A DNA stretch of 64,000 nt from CAWEHU01 sp963808965 (GTDB lineage Bacteria > Pseudomonadota > Alphaproteobacteria > Acetobacterales > Acetobacteraceae). Of this stretch, positions 10,725-20,055 are shown piece after piece. Made by a program: the position numbers and the translations under genes. The DNA lies in NCBI GenBank assembly GCA_963808965.1, contig CAWEHU010000031.1, positions 18,046-82,045 of the forward strand. Reading direction: 5' to 3'. Each line of letters opens with the position of its first letter. Positions within the stretch are counted from its first letter, which is position 1. The notes below the pieces were generated by a model. The model saw only the letters and a program-made list of their open reading frames with translations, made no database searches and had not been told where the DNA came from.

Positions 10725-11851
10725 TCAGTATGCGGCGCGATAGAGGGCCAGAATCTCGGGCTGGCTGATGTCGCGCGGGTTGTTGTCCAGCAGGCGACGG
10801 ATGGCGTGCGCCTCCGTCGCCATGGCGCCGAGGTCGGCCTCGGGCACGCCGTGGCGCGACAGCCGCATGTCGATGCCGAGCGCCTGGCAGAATTCGAGCG
10901 CGGCGGCGCGGATCGCCGTTTCGCTCTCGCCGGGGGCAAGACCGAGGCTCTCGAGAATGGCGGCGGTCTTGTCCGGTGCGGCCGGCGCGTTGAAGGCGAG
11001 CACGTGCGGAAAGATCAGCGCGCAGGCGAGGCCGTGCGCGATGTGGTGCCGCGTGCCAAGCGGATAGGCGACCGCATGTCCGGCCGTGGTGTTCACGGGT
11101 CCCAGGCAGAAGCCCCCATAGAGCGAGGCGAGCGCGAGCCCGGCGCGCGCCTCGCGGTCGCCGCCGTTCCGCACCGCCCGGGCCAGGAAGCGGCCGACCA
11201 GGCGGATGCCTTCCAGCGCATAGAGGTCGATCAGCGGATGCGCCTTGCGGCTCGTGTAGGCCTCGGCGCAGTGCGCCAGCGCGTCGACGCCCGTGGCGGC
11301 GGTGACCGCCGGGGGTACGGTGACCGTAAGGTCCGGATCGACCACGGCGAGGTCGGCCAGCATGTGCCGGCTCTGCACCGCGAGCTTGTTCTGCGTCGCC
11401 GGGTCGGTGACCAAGGCCCGCGTGCCGGCCTCGCTGCCGGTGCCAGAGGTGGTCGGGACCTGCGCGAGCGCGACGCGGCGGCCCTTCACCTTCTCCGGCC
11501 CCACCACGTCGTGGATGGACTGGCCGCTCGCGGGCAGCACGGCGGCGAGCTTTGCCAGGTCCATGGCGCTCCCGCCGCCGAAGCCGACCACCAAATCCGG
11601 CTTGGCCTCCTCCGCCATGGCCAGCAGGGCTTGAAGGTTGGGAACGTCCGGTTCGGGCCGCACGGTGCCGAACACCAGGGGCCCGCCGGGCAGGTCGAGC
11701 ACATCGACCCGGCCGGCATTGAACGCGTCCGACACCACGAGCGGGCGGGTGCAGCCGCGCGCCCGGGCGAAGGCGCCGACCTCGGGCGCGAGGCCAGAGC
11801 CAAAGCGGATCGAGGGCGGGCGCTCGATTTCGATCGGGGTTAGCAGCGCGC

Positions 11852-11855
<4 letters not shown>
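10725..11855 (-). CDS. iron-containing alcohol dehydrogenase
   Basis: A group III metal-dependent alcohol dehydrogenase of 376 residues. It shows the nucleotide-binding GGGSAMDLAK, PTTSGTGSE, and the metal-ligand regions DALAHCAEAY and HHIAHGLACALIFPHVL. It probably interconverts an aldehyde or ketone and alcohol, or works as a maleylacetate-reductase-like enzyme, in the acid-sugar pathway. I start at the ATG at 11855 because it overlaps the stop of pdxA2 (ATGA), which implies translational coupling; upstream in-frame residues are Arg-rich shadow sequence. It is intact, unlike several neighbours. Confidence 0.9.
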
Positions 11856-12892
<1,037 letters not shown>

Positions 12893-12904
12893 CAAACCTT
12901 CCTT

Positions 12905-14005
12905 TCAGGGGTGGTATGGGCTGCGCACCAGGTCGCGCAGCAGAGTGGGGGTTCCGAAGGCGCCCGACTTGGAGACGACGGTGACAGCGTCCCACACGCC
13001 GCCGCGCATGACGGAGCGCGGCAGGCCCGGCACGATGCGGCCCTGGATCTCGAGACTGCGCGCGCCAAGCGACAGGCACAGCCCGCGAAGCGTCTCGCCG
13101 CCAGCGACGAGCAGCGTTCCTGGACGCGGCAGACTTTGGGCCAGGCGGCGCAGCTCGGTCCCGATCCGCAATGCCGCTTCGGCGCGGGACAGGTCCGGCG
13201 GCAGGTCGAGACTGGCCAACGCGCGGCCGTTGCTTTGCAGCCGTCGGGCGAGCAGCTTCGCGCTGGCCTCGCCGCCATCCGGCAACTTCATCCAGTCCGC
13301 GCCGCAGGAGGCGAGCTGCGCGGCGGTCACCGCCTGATCGGAGCCGAACAGGCCGAGGATCGGCAGCGGAAGCGGCGACCGCGCCTCGGCTGACGCATCA
13401 CCCGCGAGCGCCTGGGCAAGACCGCCCGAGCCGATCCACAGCACGGGACCCGGCGCCGATCGGCCGTACGCAGCGACTCGGCGCAGGTCCTCATCGGTCT
13501 CCGCGTCGAACACGCTGATGCCCGGCGGCGCCGGGGTGTCCAGGCGGCCCGGCTGTGCCTCGACGCCCTCCTTCCGCAAACTCAGGACGATGTCGCCGCC
13601 GACCGCGGACCAGCGCCCCTCCGCATCCCGCGCCTGCTGGATGCCGTCTCGCGTGGCCCGTCCCTGGTATGGGAAAGCGGGCGCGAACACGCCCCGTTCC
13701 CACCCGCCTGCACGCAGACAAGCCGCCACCTCCGCGATCGTGGGGCCACGCAGCAAGCTGTCGATTTTCTTGTAGGCAAGCCCGGCGCCGTCCAAGTGCC
13801 GCGCGAGGGCCGCGGTGACGGCCACGGCTCTGGCCCCGTCCATCTCCCGCGTGCCGCTATCCAGCGCTGCATTCACCGGAAGCTGGGACGGAAGTGCGCC
13901 CTGCCAGAAAGCATGCACAGGACCGGTGAGACCGATCAGCTCCGCCGCCGTGTCGAGCGCGCCGGTCAGGTCGTCAGCGATGAGGCGTACGCTGGGGGTG
14001 CTCAT
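12905..14005 (-). CDS. four-carbon acid sugar kinase (DUF1537 family)
   Basis: A kinase of about 366 residues with the two DUF1537 halves. The N-terminal sugar-acid binding half opens with the diagnostic RLIADDLTGALDTAA and contains YKKIDSLLRGP. The C-terminal nucleotide-binding half contains GSGGLAQAL, LVAGGETLRGLC and the closing KSGAFGTPTLLRDL. Members phosphorylate D-threonate, D-erythronate or 3-oxo-tetronate at O4; specificity cannot be read from sequence. The ATG at 14005 overlaps the iclR stop (ATGA), and the gene is followed 12 bases later by pdxA2, so kinase and dehydrogenase act in sequence. It is intact. Confidence 0.92.
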   Translation of the reverse strand: MSTPSVRLIADDLTGALDTAAELIGLTGPVHAFWQGALPSQLPVNAALDSGTREMDGARAVAVTAALARHLDGAGLAYKKIDSLLRGPTIAEVAACLRAGGWERGVFAPAFPYQGRATRDGIQQARDAEGRWSAVGGDIVLSLRKEGVEAQPGRLDTPAPPGISVFDAETDEDLRRVAAYGRSAPGPVLWIGSGGLAQALAGDASAEARSPLPLPILGLFGSDQAVTAAQLASCGADWMKLPDGGEASAKLLARRLQSNGRALASLDLPPDLSRAEAALRIGTELRRLAQSLPRPGTLLVAGGETLRGLCLSLGARSLEIQGRIVPGLPRSVMRGGVWDAVTVVSKSGAFGTPTLLRDLVRSPYHP

Positions 14006-14811
14006 CCCAGCGGCGACCCGACCGCGATGGTGCCGGCGGAGTGGCGCACGGCATCCGTCAGTTGCTTGGCGACGTGCAGGACTTCCGGCTTGGCCAGGGC
14101 GACGAACTCGCCTAGCCGCATGCGGCCCGCATCGATCGTGAAGCTGACGCCGGCGAGCGGAGAGCCGCCTGCGTCCAGCACCGGGGCGGCGACGGTCCTG
14201 AGGCCGTAGGCGTTCTCTCCATCCGAGACGGCGTAGCCCTGGGCGCGAACCTCGCGCAGGCGCTCCAGCAGCGCGTCGAGGTCGGTCAGGGTGCGCTCGG
14301 AGAGCTTCACCCGTTCGGCGCTCTCTAGGATGGCGATCTGCCGTGCCTCGGGCAGGAACGCGAGTTGGGCGTGGCCGAGCGCCGCCCCGTAGGCGCGGAT
14401 GCGGCGGCCAGGGCGGCGGTCCACATCGTGGCGGCCCGGACCAGCGTTCACCCGCTCCAAATAGACGACGTCCGGCCCATCCAGGATCCCCAACGACGCG
14501 GCGTCGGCGACGGCAGGCACGCGCTCGCGCAGCAACGGCGCTGCGTGAGCCCTCAGGTCCTGGGAGGAGAGGGCAAGAAAGCCCAGCTCCAGGCACTTCA
14601 GCGCCAAGCGGAAGCGCTTACTGCCCGGCACGGGGCAGAGATAGCCGAGCGAGACGAGGGTGTGGATCAGCCGGAACGCGGTGCCGCGGTCGAGCCCGGC
14701 GCGGCCGGCGACCTCGGTGATCGTCAGCTCAGGAACCGTGGGATCGAAGGCGCGCAGCACGGCGAACACCTTCGCCGCCGATTGCACGAGGTTCTTCGTG
14801 TTCTCCGCCAC
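14002..14811 (-). CDS. IclR family transcriptional regulator
   Basis: A winged helix-turn-helix domain (residues 8-70, with LTITEVAGRAGLDRGTAFRLIHTL) is followed by the IclR effector domain. That domain has GILDGPDVVYLERV, an AYGAALGHAQLAFL segment in place of the usual ATALGKALLA, and GYAVSDGENAYGLRTVAAPV. It is the first gene of the acid-sugar operon, and its stop overlaps the kinase start. It probably controls its own operon in response to a pathway intermediate. A short palindrome lies 41 bases upstream of its ATG. Confidence 0.93.
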   Translation of the reverse strand: MAENTKNLVQSAAKVFAVLRAFDPTVPELTITEVAGRAGLDRGTAFRLIHTLVSLGYLCPVPGSKRFRLALKCLELGFLALSSQDLRAHAAPLLRERVPAVADAASLGILDGPDVVYLERVNAGPGRHDVDRRPGRRIRAYGAALGHAQLAFLPEARQIAILESAERVKLSERTLTDLDALLERLREVRAQGYAVSDGENAYGLRTVAAPVLDAGGSPLAGVSFTIDAGRMRLGEFVALAKPEVLHVAKQLTDAVRHSAGTIAVGSPLG

Positions 14812-14851
14812 CCTGGCGCGTCTCCCTATCTGCTCGCTCTTGATCGGAATG

Positions 14852-14865
14852 CGAACTTATGTTCG
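14852..14865. promoter_or_regulatory. palindrome upstream of the iclR operon, candidate operator
   Basis: The sequence CGAAC-TTAT-GTTCG is a perfect 5-base inverted repeat with a 4-base spacer, flanked by further A/T-rich bases in an otherwise GC-rich leader. Its position just upstream of the first operon gene is where an IclR dimer would bind. The assignment rests on position and symmetry only. Confidence 0.45.
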
Positions 14866-15407
14866 GAATACGGAGCACTTGAGCCAACTTAGGTGCACCT
14901 GTCAAGCGGTTTCGTCGTGATGCTCTGAAGCGATGACCCTGACCGTCGATGCCGGGCCAATTCCGCTAGGGTAAGGCGGGGTTGAGCTTGCGGCGCTGGG
15001 CGCGAGCATCCCCGGCGCTCGCGCTACTGCACAGCCTCAGCGTGTCTCCCGTGCTCGATACGAGGGCAACCCGACCGGGCTGTTCGAGGTACCGGCCGTC
15101 GGCGGCGCTAACCCGCGCTCGAACTCGTGGCAAAACAGAAACGGCTTGGCACAGCGATCCAGGAGAAGTTCAGGAGAAGTAGGGAGTTAGGGCATCCCTA
15201 GCGTCATTGAACCGAAGGCCATTCGGTCGCAAGTCGACTTCGGCATCATCACGATGCGGGAGGATGAATTTTAGCGCCGTTTGCAACAAGTGCAGCCTCG
15301 ATGGCTGTCGATCGGGAAGCACTCGAAATCGAGTCCTCGAGTTCGCAAGACCCGGACGAGGACGGTGTGCATGCCATCTTTTTGTTCTAAATTCGGCACG
15401 ACGATGG
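14866..15407. other. intergenic stretch, no convincing gene
   Basis: About 540 bases between the iclR promoter region and the deoxyribosyltransferase-like gene. The part nearest 15408 may include the true C-terminus of that gene if another frame break exists. I see no RNA gene or recognisable protein family. Confidence 0.4.
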
Positions 15408-16036
15408 TCACGAAGTACAAGGGCGAGCTGCGGATCCGGCTCGGCGCAAATGAGCGGCCGCGCACGCCACGCAGTGCGCGAAGGCGGCGAGGCTGGTGTA
15501 GCGCTCGGCTTCCGGCGTCGGTTCGGTGACGACGCAGCCGCCCGAGGCGATGACGCCGCCCACGAGCATGAGATTATCGTGCAGATCGAACCCCTCGATC
15601 GCCATGCCGTCCGGGCCTTCCTGTTCGCCACTGGCGCGGTGGCGGATCGCGCCGTCCCAGAAATCCGCAACGCGTTCGGCGAAGAAGCGAGGATCGTTGC
15701 TGTAGGCGAAGATCGGTCGGCCAAGGGCGCGCATGAAGCCCATCTCGTAGGCCGAGCCGACATCGGCGCTCGGGCCGTGCAACGGGGTGAGATTGACGAT
15801 CATGAGATCGCAGCCGCGCATGAGTGTCTCCATCGTACGACTGATCGCCAGGCCCTGATCGCGCCGGGCAGTCGCGCGTCGGGCGGCGCCGCATCGCCCG
15901 GAAACACCCCGGTCAAGCCGTGTCGCGCGCAGATCGCCCGCTTGCGGGCGCCGACCCTGGCGGCTTCGGCGAGAAACACCTCCGGTCCGGCGAGATAGGC
16001 GCGCGGTCGCGGGAATCCGCCGGCGTCGTCGGTCAC
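15408..16036 (-). pseudogene. nucleoside 2-deoxyribosyltransferase-like protein, frame broken
   Basis: The family exchanges bases between deoxyribonucleosides. The N-terminal piece carries YLAGPEVFLAEAARVGARKR, the family's opening motif. The second piece carries MRGCDLMIVNLTPLHGPSADVGSAYEMGFMRALG, with the catalytic-Glu segment SAYEMGF (equivalent to the known ADxGTAFELG region). They lie in different frames that join near 15860, so one base is gained or lost there. I begin at the GTG at 16036 (VTDDAGGFPRPRAYLAG). The C-terminus after residue 185 or so looks unlike the family, so the end at 15408 is uncertain. The upstream Old Yellow Enzyme gene ends 46 bases before. Confidence 0.7.
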
Positions 16037-16082
16037 GGCTGCTGGGCTTTTCCTTCGAGCATGCTCCGCACCACCGGCCGCC

Positions 16083-17200
16083 TCATCGCTGCCCGAAGGT
16101 CGCGACCTCGAAAAGATCCTTGTACTCCCGCGGCTGCGAACGCCAGTATTGCTTTGGCGCGGCGACCCGGGCGCCAAGCTTCGCTGCCGCGTGCCAGGGC
16201 CAGCGCGGATCGTAGAGCATGGCGCGCGCGAGTGAGACCGCGTCGGCCTCGTCCTTGGCGATGATCGCCTCGGCCTGCTCCGGTTCCGTGATCAGGCCGA
16301 CGGCGATCGTCGGCAGGCCCACCTCAGCTTTCACCCGTTGCGCGTAGGGCACTTGGTAGCCAGGGCCGAGCTTGATGGCCTGGTCCGGCGATACGCCGCC
16401 CGTCGTGACATGGATCGCCGCGCAGCCGCGAGCCTTCAGCCTCCTCGATAGCGCGACCGTTCCCTCGATGTCCCAGCCTCCGGGAACCCAGTCGGTCGCG
16501 GAGATGCGCATCCAGACCGGCCTCTCGGCCGGGAAGGCGGCGCGGACCGCGTCGAACACCTCCATCGGAAAGCGCATGCGGTTCTCAAGGCTGCCGCCGT
16601 ATTCGTCGTTCCGCTTGTTGGCGAGGGGCGAGAGGAACTGGTGCAGCAGATAACCGTGCGCGCCATGGATCTCGATACCGTCGAGGCCGAGCCGCGCGGC
16701 GCGGCGGGCCGCCCGCACGAAGTCCTCGCGCACACGGTCCAGTCCCGCTCGGTCGAGCGCGACCGGAACGTCCTCGCCGTCCGAATGCGGCACGGCCGAG
16801 GGGGCCACGGTTTTCCACCCCGTCGGCTCATCCGGAGAAATTTGCGCGCCGCCTTCCCAGGGTGCTCGGCTTGACCCCTTGCGGCCGGCGTGGCTCAGCT
16901 GGATGGCGATGGGCATGGGCGAATGCGCTCGGATCGCCGCTAGGACCCGGGCCAGGGCGGCCGCGTCCGCATCGGAGTACAGGCCGAGGTCCTGGGGCGA
17001 GATCCGCCCCTCAGGCGAAATCGCCGTTGCCTCCAGGATCATGAGGCCCGCCCCAGAGAGGGCGAGGTGGCCCAGGTGGATCATGTGCCAGTCCGTCGCC
17101 TCGCCGTCCTGGGCCGAGGTACTGACACATGGGCGCGATGACGATCCGATTTGCGAGGCGAAGATCGCCAATCAGCAGCGGCTCGAACAGACGAACTCAT
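16083..17200 (-). CDS. NADH:flavin oxidoreductase, Old Yellow Enzyme (YqjM-like)
   Basis: An FMN-dependent ene-reductase with a TIM barrel. Visible are the QLSHAGRKGSS segment, the GYLLHQFLSPLANKR segment with YGGSLENRMRF, and the phosphate-binding AVGLITEPEQAE with ADAVSLARAMLYDPRWPWHAA. The family's N-terminal motif (LFEPLLIGDLRLANRIVIAPMCQY) is present but in another frame. One extra base sits in the CAGTACCTCGG context near 17130, and another near the ATG at 17200. The restored protein is about 370 residues and belongs to the thermophilic-like/YqjM group. These enzymes reduce activated double bonds, often in xenobiotic metabolism. No pathway partner is adjacent. Confidence 0.85.
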
Positions 17201-17496
17201 TACTGACTCCCGGGATCGACTGGCGCCGGCATCATGCAGCACCACGAGCGTCGGACCAACTCAGAAGCCGGTAAGCGGGTTCTTGTAGCGGGGGTTTCCG
17301 TCGCGCACGAAGTGGTCAGAGGATCCGTCAAGCGTGCAAGGCGCGTGCGGTACCGTGCGATTTTGCGCAAATCATGCCGCGGCCCTGCTAGGGTTTCGTG
17401 CAGCTTTGGGGCGAATCCCCCCGTTCGCCATCAGGTCGGGTGCGGCCGGCTTCCTGTCGGGTTCGGCGAGCGGCGCCTTTTGCGGAGATGTGCAGC

Positions 17497-18975
17497 ATGT
17501 TTGCTCCGCCCATGCCAAAGACAAAGGGAACCACGGCTGGGATGCGAGCTCACCGACGCTCACTCTTAGCGCGAGAAGCTGACCACGACGTGACCGAACA
17601 GGAGCCCCGTCGCCCAAGGTCGGCCTCAGCCGCCGAGTGGGACTTCACCAAAGTTCTCGTAACTGCCGCGGACCGGCCGGCCAAGACCGAACCGCTCGGT
17701 CCGGTACAGGCGCGGCTTCAGCCGAAGCTTAGGATGGGGCGGACTGACGATCCCTTGGAGCACGAAGCAGACCGCATCGCAGACCAAGTGACGCGCCTGT
17801 CTGAAGCTCGGTTTGAGCCCGCTCACCCAGCCGGCCAGGTATATGCTCCTGTGCAGAGGAATCGTGCCCTGTCGGCCGAAACCGGACAGATTGCACCTCC
17901 GCTCATCGACGAAGTATTGCGCTCACCCGGTCAGCCGCTCGATCCTGCGATTCGCGCCACTATGGAGCCGCGCTTCGGTCACGACTTCAGCCGGGTGCGC
18001 GTGCACACGGACACGAGCGCGATGGAGTTGGCTCGATTGGTGGATGCGCTGGCCTACACGGTCGGGCACCATGTGGTGTTCGGCTCCGGACGGTACGCGC
18101 CACAGTCGCTTTCGGGGGGCCGCTTACTGGCCCACGAGCTTACGCATGTCGTGCAACAGGCCAACGACATCGGACGTGCTCAGTCCGTACAGAGAGCTCC
18201 CGAAAAGAAGCCGAAACCCCGGGATGTGGTCGTGATCGGCGAAGACTGGAAAGGCAGCGAAGAGTTGGCGCGGGTGCTGGGTTCAGGCGCACTGGTTATC
18301 CGGGTAAAAAGCGTCCATGAGTTCGTAATGAAACTTGCCAAAATCGACTTCCCAATCGGCACTCTGTACATCGTTACGCACTCTGCGCCGGATGGCGCCC
18401 TACAGTTTGGAACCGCGGAAGGCCCGATCGGACCGGCTGACATCGCGAGCAAGCTCAAGGGCGCATTATCGGCCGAAAATGGTCCGGAGGTGCTGGATTT
18501 TCGCGGTTGCAGCGTCGGCACCAGTCCACCCGCCATGCAACAGATTGGCGCGGTCCTGAATGCCAAGTCCGTTATCGCCGGCCACTGCTTCGCCGTGATC
18601 CAGCGCTCGATCCCTGTCTCGATTGGGGGAAAGTCAGTCACCAAATCATCGGACGTCGCCGGAGCGGCAACTGATGAGGCGACAAAAAAGCAAAGGCGCG
18701 ATTTGTTCACTGACCTGCTGAAGAAAAATGCTGACAAATTCGGCGACCATAAGAAGTGTATCATGAACCCCGGCGAGAGCGGCTACTTCGCGGCGGGCGG
18801 GCATTTTGTGGCGCTCTGGTTCAATCCTGAGGACAACGCGGAATTCACGCCCGGTAAGTCGATCTGCTATAAAGACGTTGCGCCCGAGACCGTGGATCCT
18901 AGCAAGGCTCTTGCTGCGAGCGGCCATTGCCGTCTCATCAGAGTGGAGGAAACAGGAGCAGGCGAGCATAAATGA
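17497..18975 (+). CDS. DUF4157 (HELTH metallopeptidase-like) protein with a second caspase-like-looking domain
   Basis: A 492-residue protein. Its middle is a DUF4157 domain: LEHEADRIADQV, then FGHDFSRVRVHTD, and LLAHELTHVVQQ with His213, Glu214 and His217 as the zinc site. DUF4157 proteins are common in toxin and contractile-injection contexts. After residue 235 comes a domain I cannot name with certainty. It has a beta strand ending YIVTHSAPDG (His295) and another ending VLDFRGCSVGT (Cys338). That spacing recalls the His-Cys dyad of CHAT, DUF4347 and C80 caspase-fold domains. No signal peptide is seen. I start at the ATG at 17497 because GGAG lies nine bases before it. The gene precedes the peptide-export cassette on the same strand, but a link is unproven. 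Confidence 0.82.
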   Translation: MFAPPMPKTKGTTAGMRAHRRSLLAREADHDVTEQEPRRPRSASAAEWDFTKVLVTAADRPAKTEPLGPVQARLQPKLRMGRTDDPLEHEADRIADQVTRLSEARFEPAHPAGQVYAPVQRNRALSAETGQIAPPLIDEVLRSPGQPLDPAIRATMEPRFGHDFSRVRVHTDTSAMELARLVDALAYTVGHHVVFGSGRYAPQSLSGGRLLAHELTHVVQQANDIGRAQSVQRAPEKKPKPRDVVVIGEDWKGSEELARVLGSGALVIRVKSVHEFVMKLAKIDFPIGTLYIVTHSAPDGALQFGTAEGPIGPADIASKLKGALSAENGPEVLDFRGCSVGTSPPAMQQIGAVLNAKSVIAGHCFAVIQRSIPVSIGGKSVTKSSDVAGAATDEATKKQRRDLFTDLLKKNADKFGDHKKCIMNPGESGYFAAGGHFVALWFNPEDNAEFTPGKSICYKDVAPETVDPSKALAASGHCRLIRVEETGAGEHK

Positions 18976-19145
18976 TGCGCGCCGCTGCCGGGTCGCATCG
19001 GCCCGAGCAAAGATTTTATTCCGTATATGTGACGAGGATTACAGGCGACATCGAGACAAGCATGGAAGCTTGGCTCGCTCCATACCGCAAGCGATCTCAC
19101 CAACGCGGGATGGGCAGGGGTGTGCCGAAAACCTTACCAGAGTAG
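18975..19145 (+). CDS. possible 56-residue coupled ORF
   Basis: An ATG overlaps the stop codon of the DUF4157 gene (TGATG) and opens a 56-codon frame with a basic product (ending PYRKRSHQRGMGRGVPKTLPE). It has no recognisable family, no own ribosome binding site and many Arg/Ser residues, so it may be non-coding. The overlap alone is the reason to list it; the frame closes 20 bases before the double-glycine peptide gene. Confidence 0.2.
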   Translation: MRAAAGSHRPEQRFYSVYVTRITGDIETSMEAWLAPYRKRSHQRGMGRGVPKTLPE

Positions 19146-19165
19146 GCAATTAGAGAGAACTCAAA

Positions 19166-19303
19166 ATGAGCAAGCAGAGCACGAAGCGTTTGTCGCTGGA
19201 AAGCTTCAAGTCGACGGCGAGCGCGGCCAGCGTGAAGAATCAGCTCCAGATGATCACGGGCGGTGCCCTCAGTGGCTGTCATCCGCCACAGGTCAGCGCC
19301 TAA
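19166..19303 (+). CDS. double-glycine leader peptide precursor (RiPP/bacteriocin-like)
   Basis: A 45-residue peptide. The leader begins MSKQSTKRLSLESFKS and ends NQLQMITGG, a classic double-glycine site (Gly32-Gly33) preceded by hydrophobic residues at -4 and -7, as C39 peptidases require. Cleavage would release the 12-residue core ALSGCHPPQVSA, with one Cys, one His and two Pro. The KLSL-x-x-F-K start resembles Bacteroidota GG-type natural-product precursors more than proteobacterial microcins. A purine-rich GAGAGAA precedes the ATG and a strong hairpin follows the stop. The C39 exporter and HlyD adaptor encoded 3 kb downstream on the same strand are the natural processing machinery. The size is below usual gene-finder cut-offs. 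Confidence 0.75.
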   Translation: MSKQSTKRLSLESFKSTASAASVKNQLQMITGGALSGCHPPQVSA

Positions 19304-19315
19304 TCGGAGGCCTGG

Positions 19316-19341
19316 GGAGGGGCGGCGCCCGCCGCCCCTCC
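19316..19341 (+). terminator. strong GC hairpin after the peptide gene, attenuator or terminator-like
   Basis: The arms GGAGGGGCGGCG and CGCCGCCCCTCC are perfectly complementary over 12 bases with almost no loop, 13 bases after the peptide stop codon. No U-run follows, so it is not a canonical intrinsic terminator. Such hairpins commonly stabilise the short precursor mRNA and limit readthrough into biosynthetic genes. Confidence 0.55.
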
Positions 19342-19370
19342 TACCTTCAACATCACCTCCGGAGATTCCG

Positions 19371-19986
19371 ATGCGCGCTGCCCGCGTCGTTCCTGTGGTT
19401 GCTTTTTGTCTTCTGGTGGACTGTACCGTCCTTCGCCACACCGGTGTTGATCCAATACGTAAACGGCTCGGTCCTCGCGACCGCCACCCTCGATGTCGAG
19501 GACGGACAGGCTGTGAGCGGCACTGGCACTATCCAGGGCGGAGGATTGATCGGGGTCCTGCCCATGGAACTACTCGGCCCCGATCACGCGCCAGCACCGC
19601 TGCACGCGATCCCCGCGAACGATTGCCTGGCGGGCGCAATCGGGTGCTACGATGTCGGCACTTTCTCGTGCGGCTGCGACTTCGTGGGCAATGACACGGC
19701 ATTCGATATCACGGCCGCCATTCCGGTCGACATCAATGGCATCGCTTTCCAGGTCGGCAATTCCGCACTCAACTATGGCTTTGCGCTGTACGACGCCGGT
19801 GACGGCACGGTAGGCGAGATCCTTGTCGGAGATGCGGCCCCGCAGCCCAACATCCTGAACGGCGGCACAGGGGGCGGGACGCTATCTTTCCAGGTGATGC
19901 CCGAGCCGCCATCGCTACTGCTGTTCATGACCGCTTCCGTGCTTCTACTCGCAAAGAGATCGCGAGCCGCGCGCCACGCGACCTGA
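19371..19986 (+). CDS. PEP-CTERM sorting-signal secreted protein
   Basis: The main frame starts with a signal-peptide core (SFLWLLFVFWWTVPSFA, cleavage after SFA). It continues as a Gly/Asp-rich secreted domain of about 150 residues with four clustered Cys (CLAGAIGCYDVGTFSCGC). It ends with PEPPSLLLFMTASVLLLAKR and a basic tail, the tripartite PEP-CTERM signal recognised by exosortase. The ATG at 19371, with GGAG upstream, lies one frame away from the signal peptide. One extra base in GCCCGCGTCG would explain this; otherwise a CTG start must be used. No exosortase gene is in the window. It sits between the peptide precursor and the HQxxH gene. Confidence 0.75.
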
Positions 19987-20055
19987 CGTGCGTTACGCAC
20001 GCAAGCACGCGATCCAGCATCATTCGTCCAGCATTCCTCGCATTGGGTAACACTC

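Noticed and set aside
9951..11843. 630-codon open frame on the plus strand
   Set aside because: It is antisense to the aldolase and iron alcohol dehydrogenase genes, which have clear motifs. The translation is Arg/Gly/His-rich without domains.
17497..18975. Evidence of a contractile injection system with the DUF4157 protein
   Set aside because: DUF4157 is frequent in such loci, but no sheath, tube, baseplate or AAA protein is in the window. The link would be speculation.
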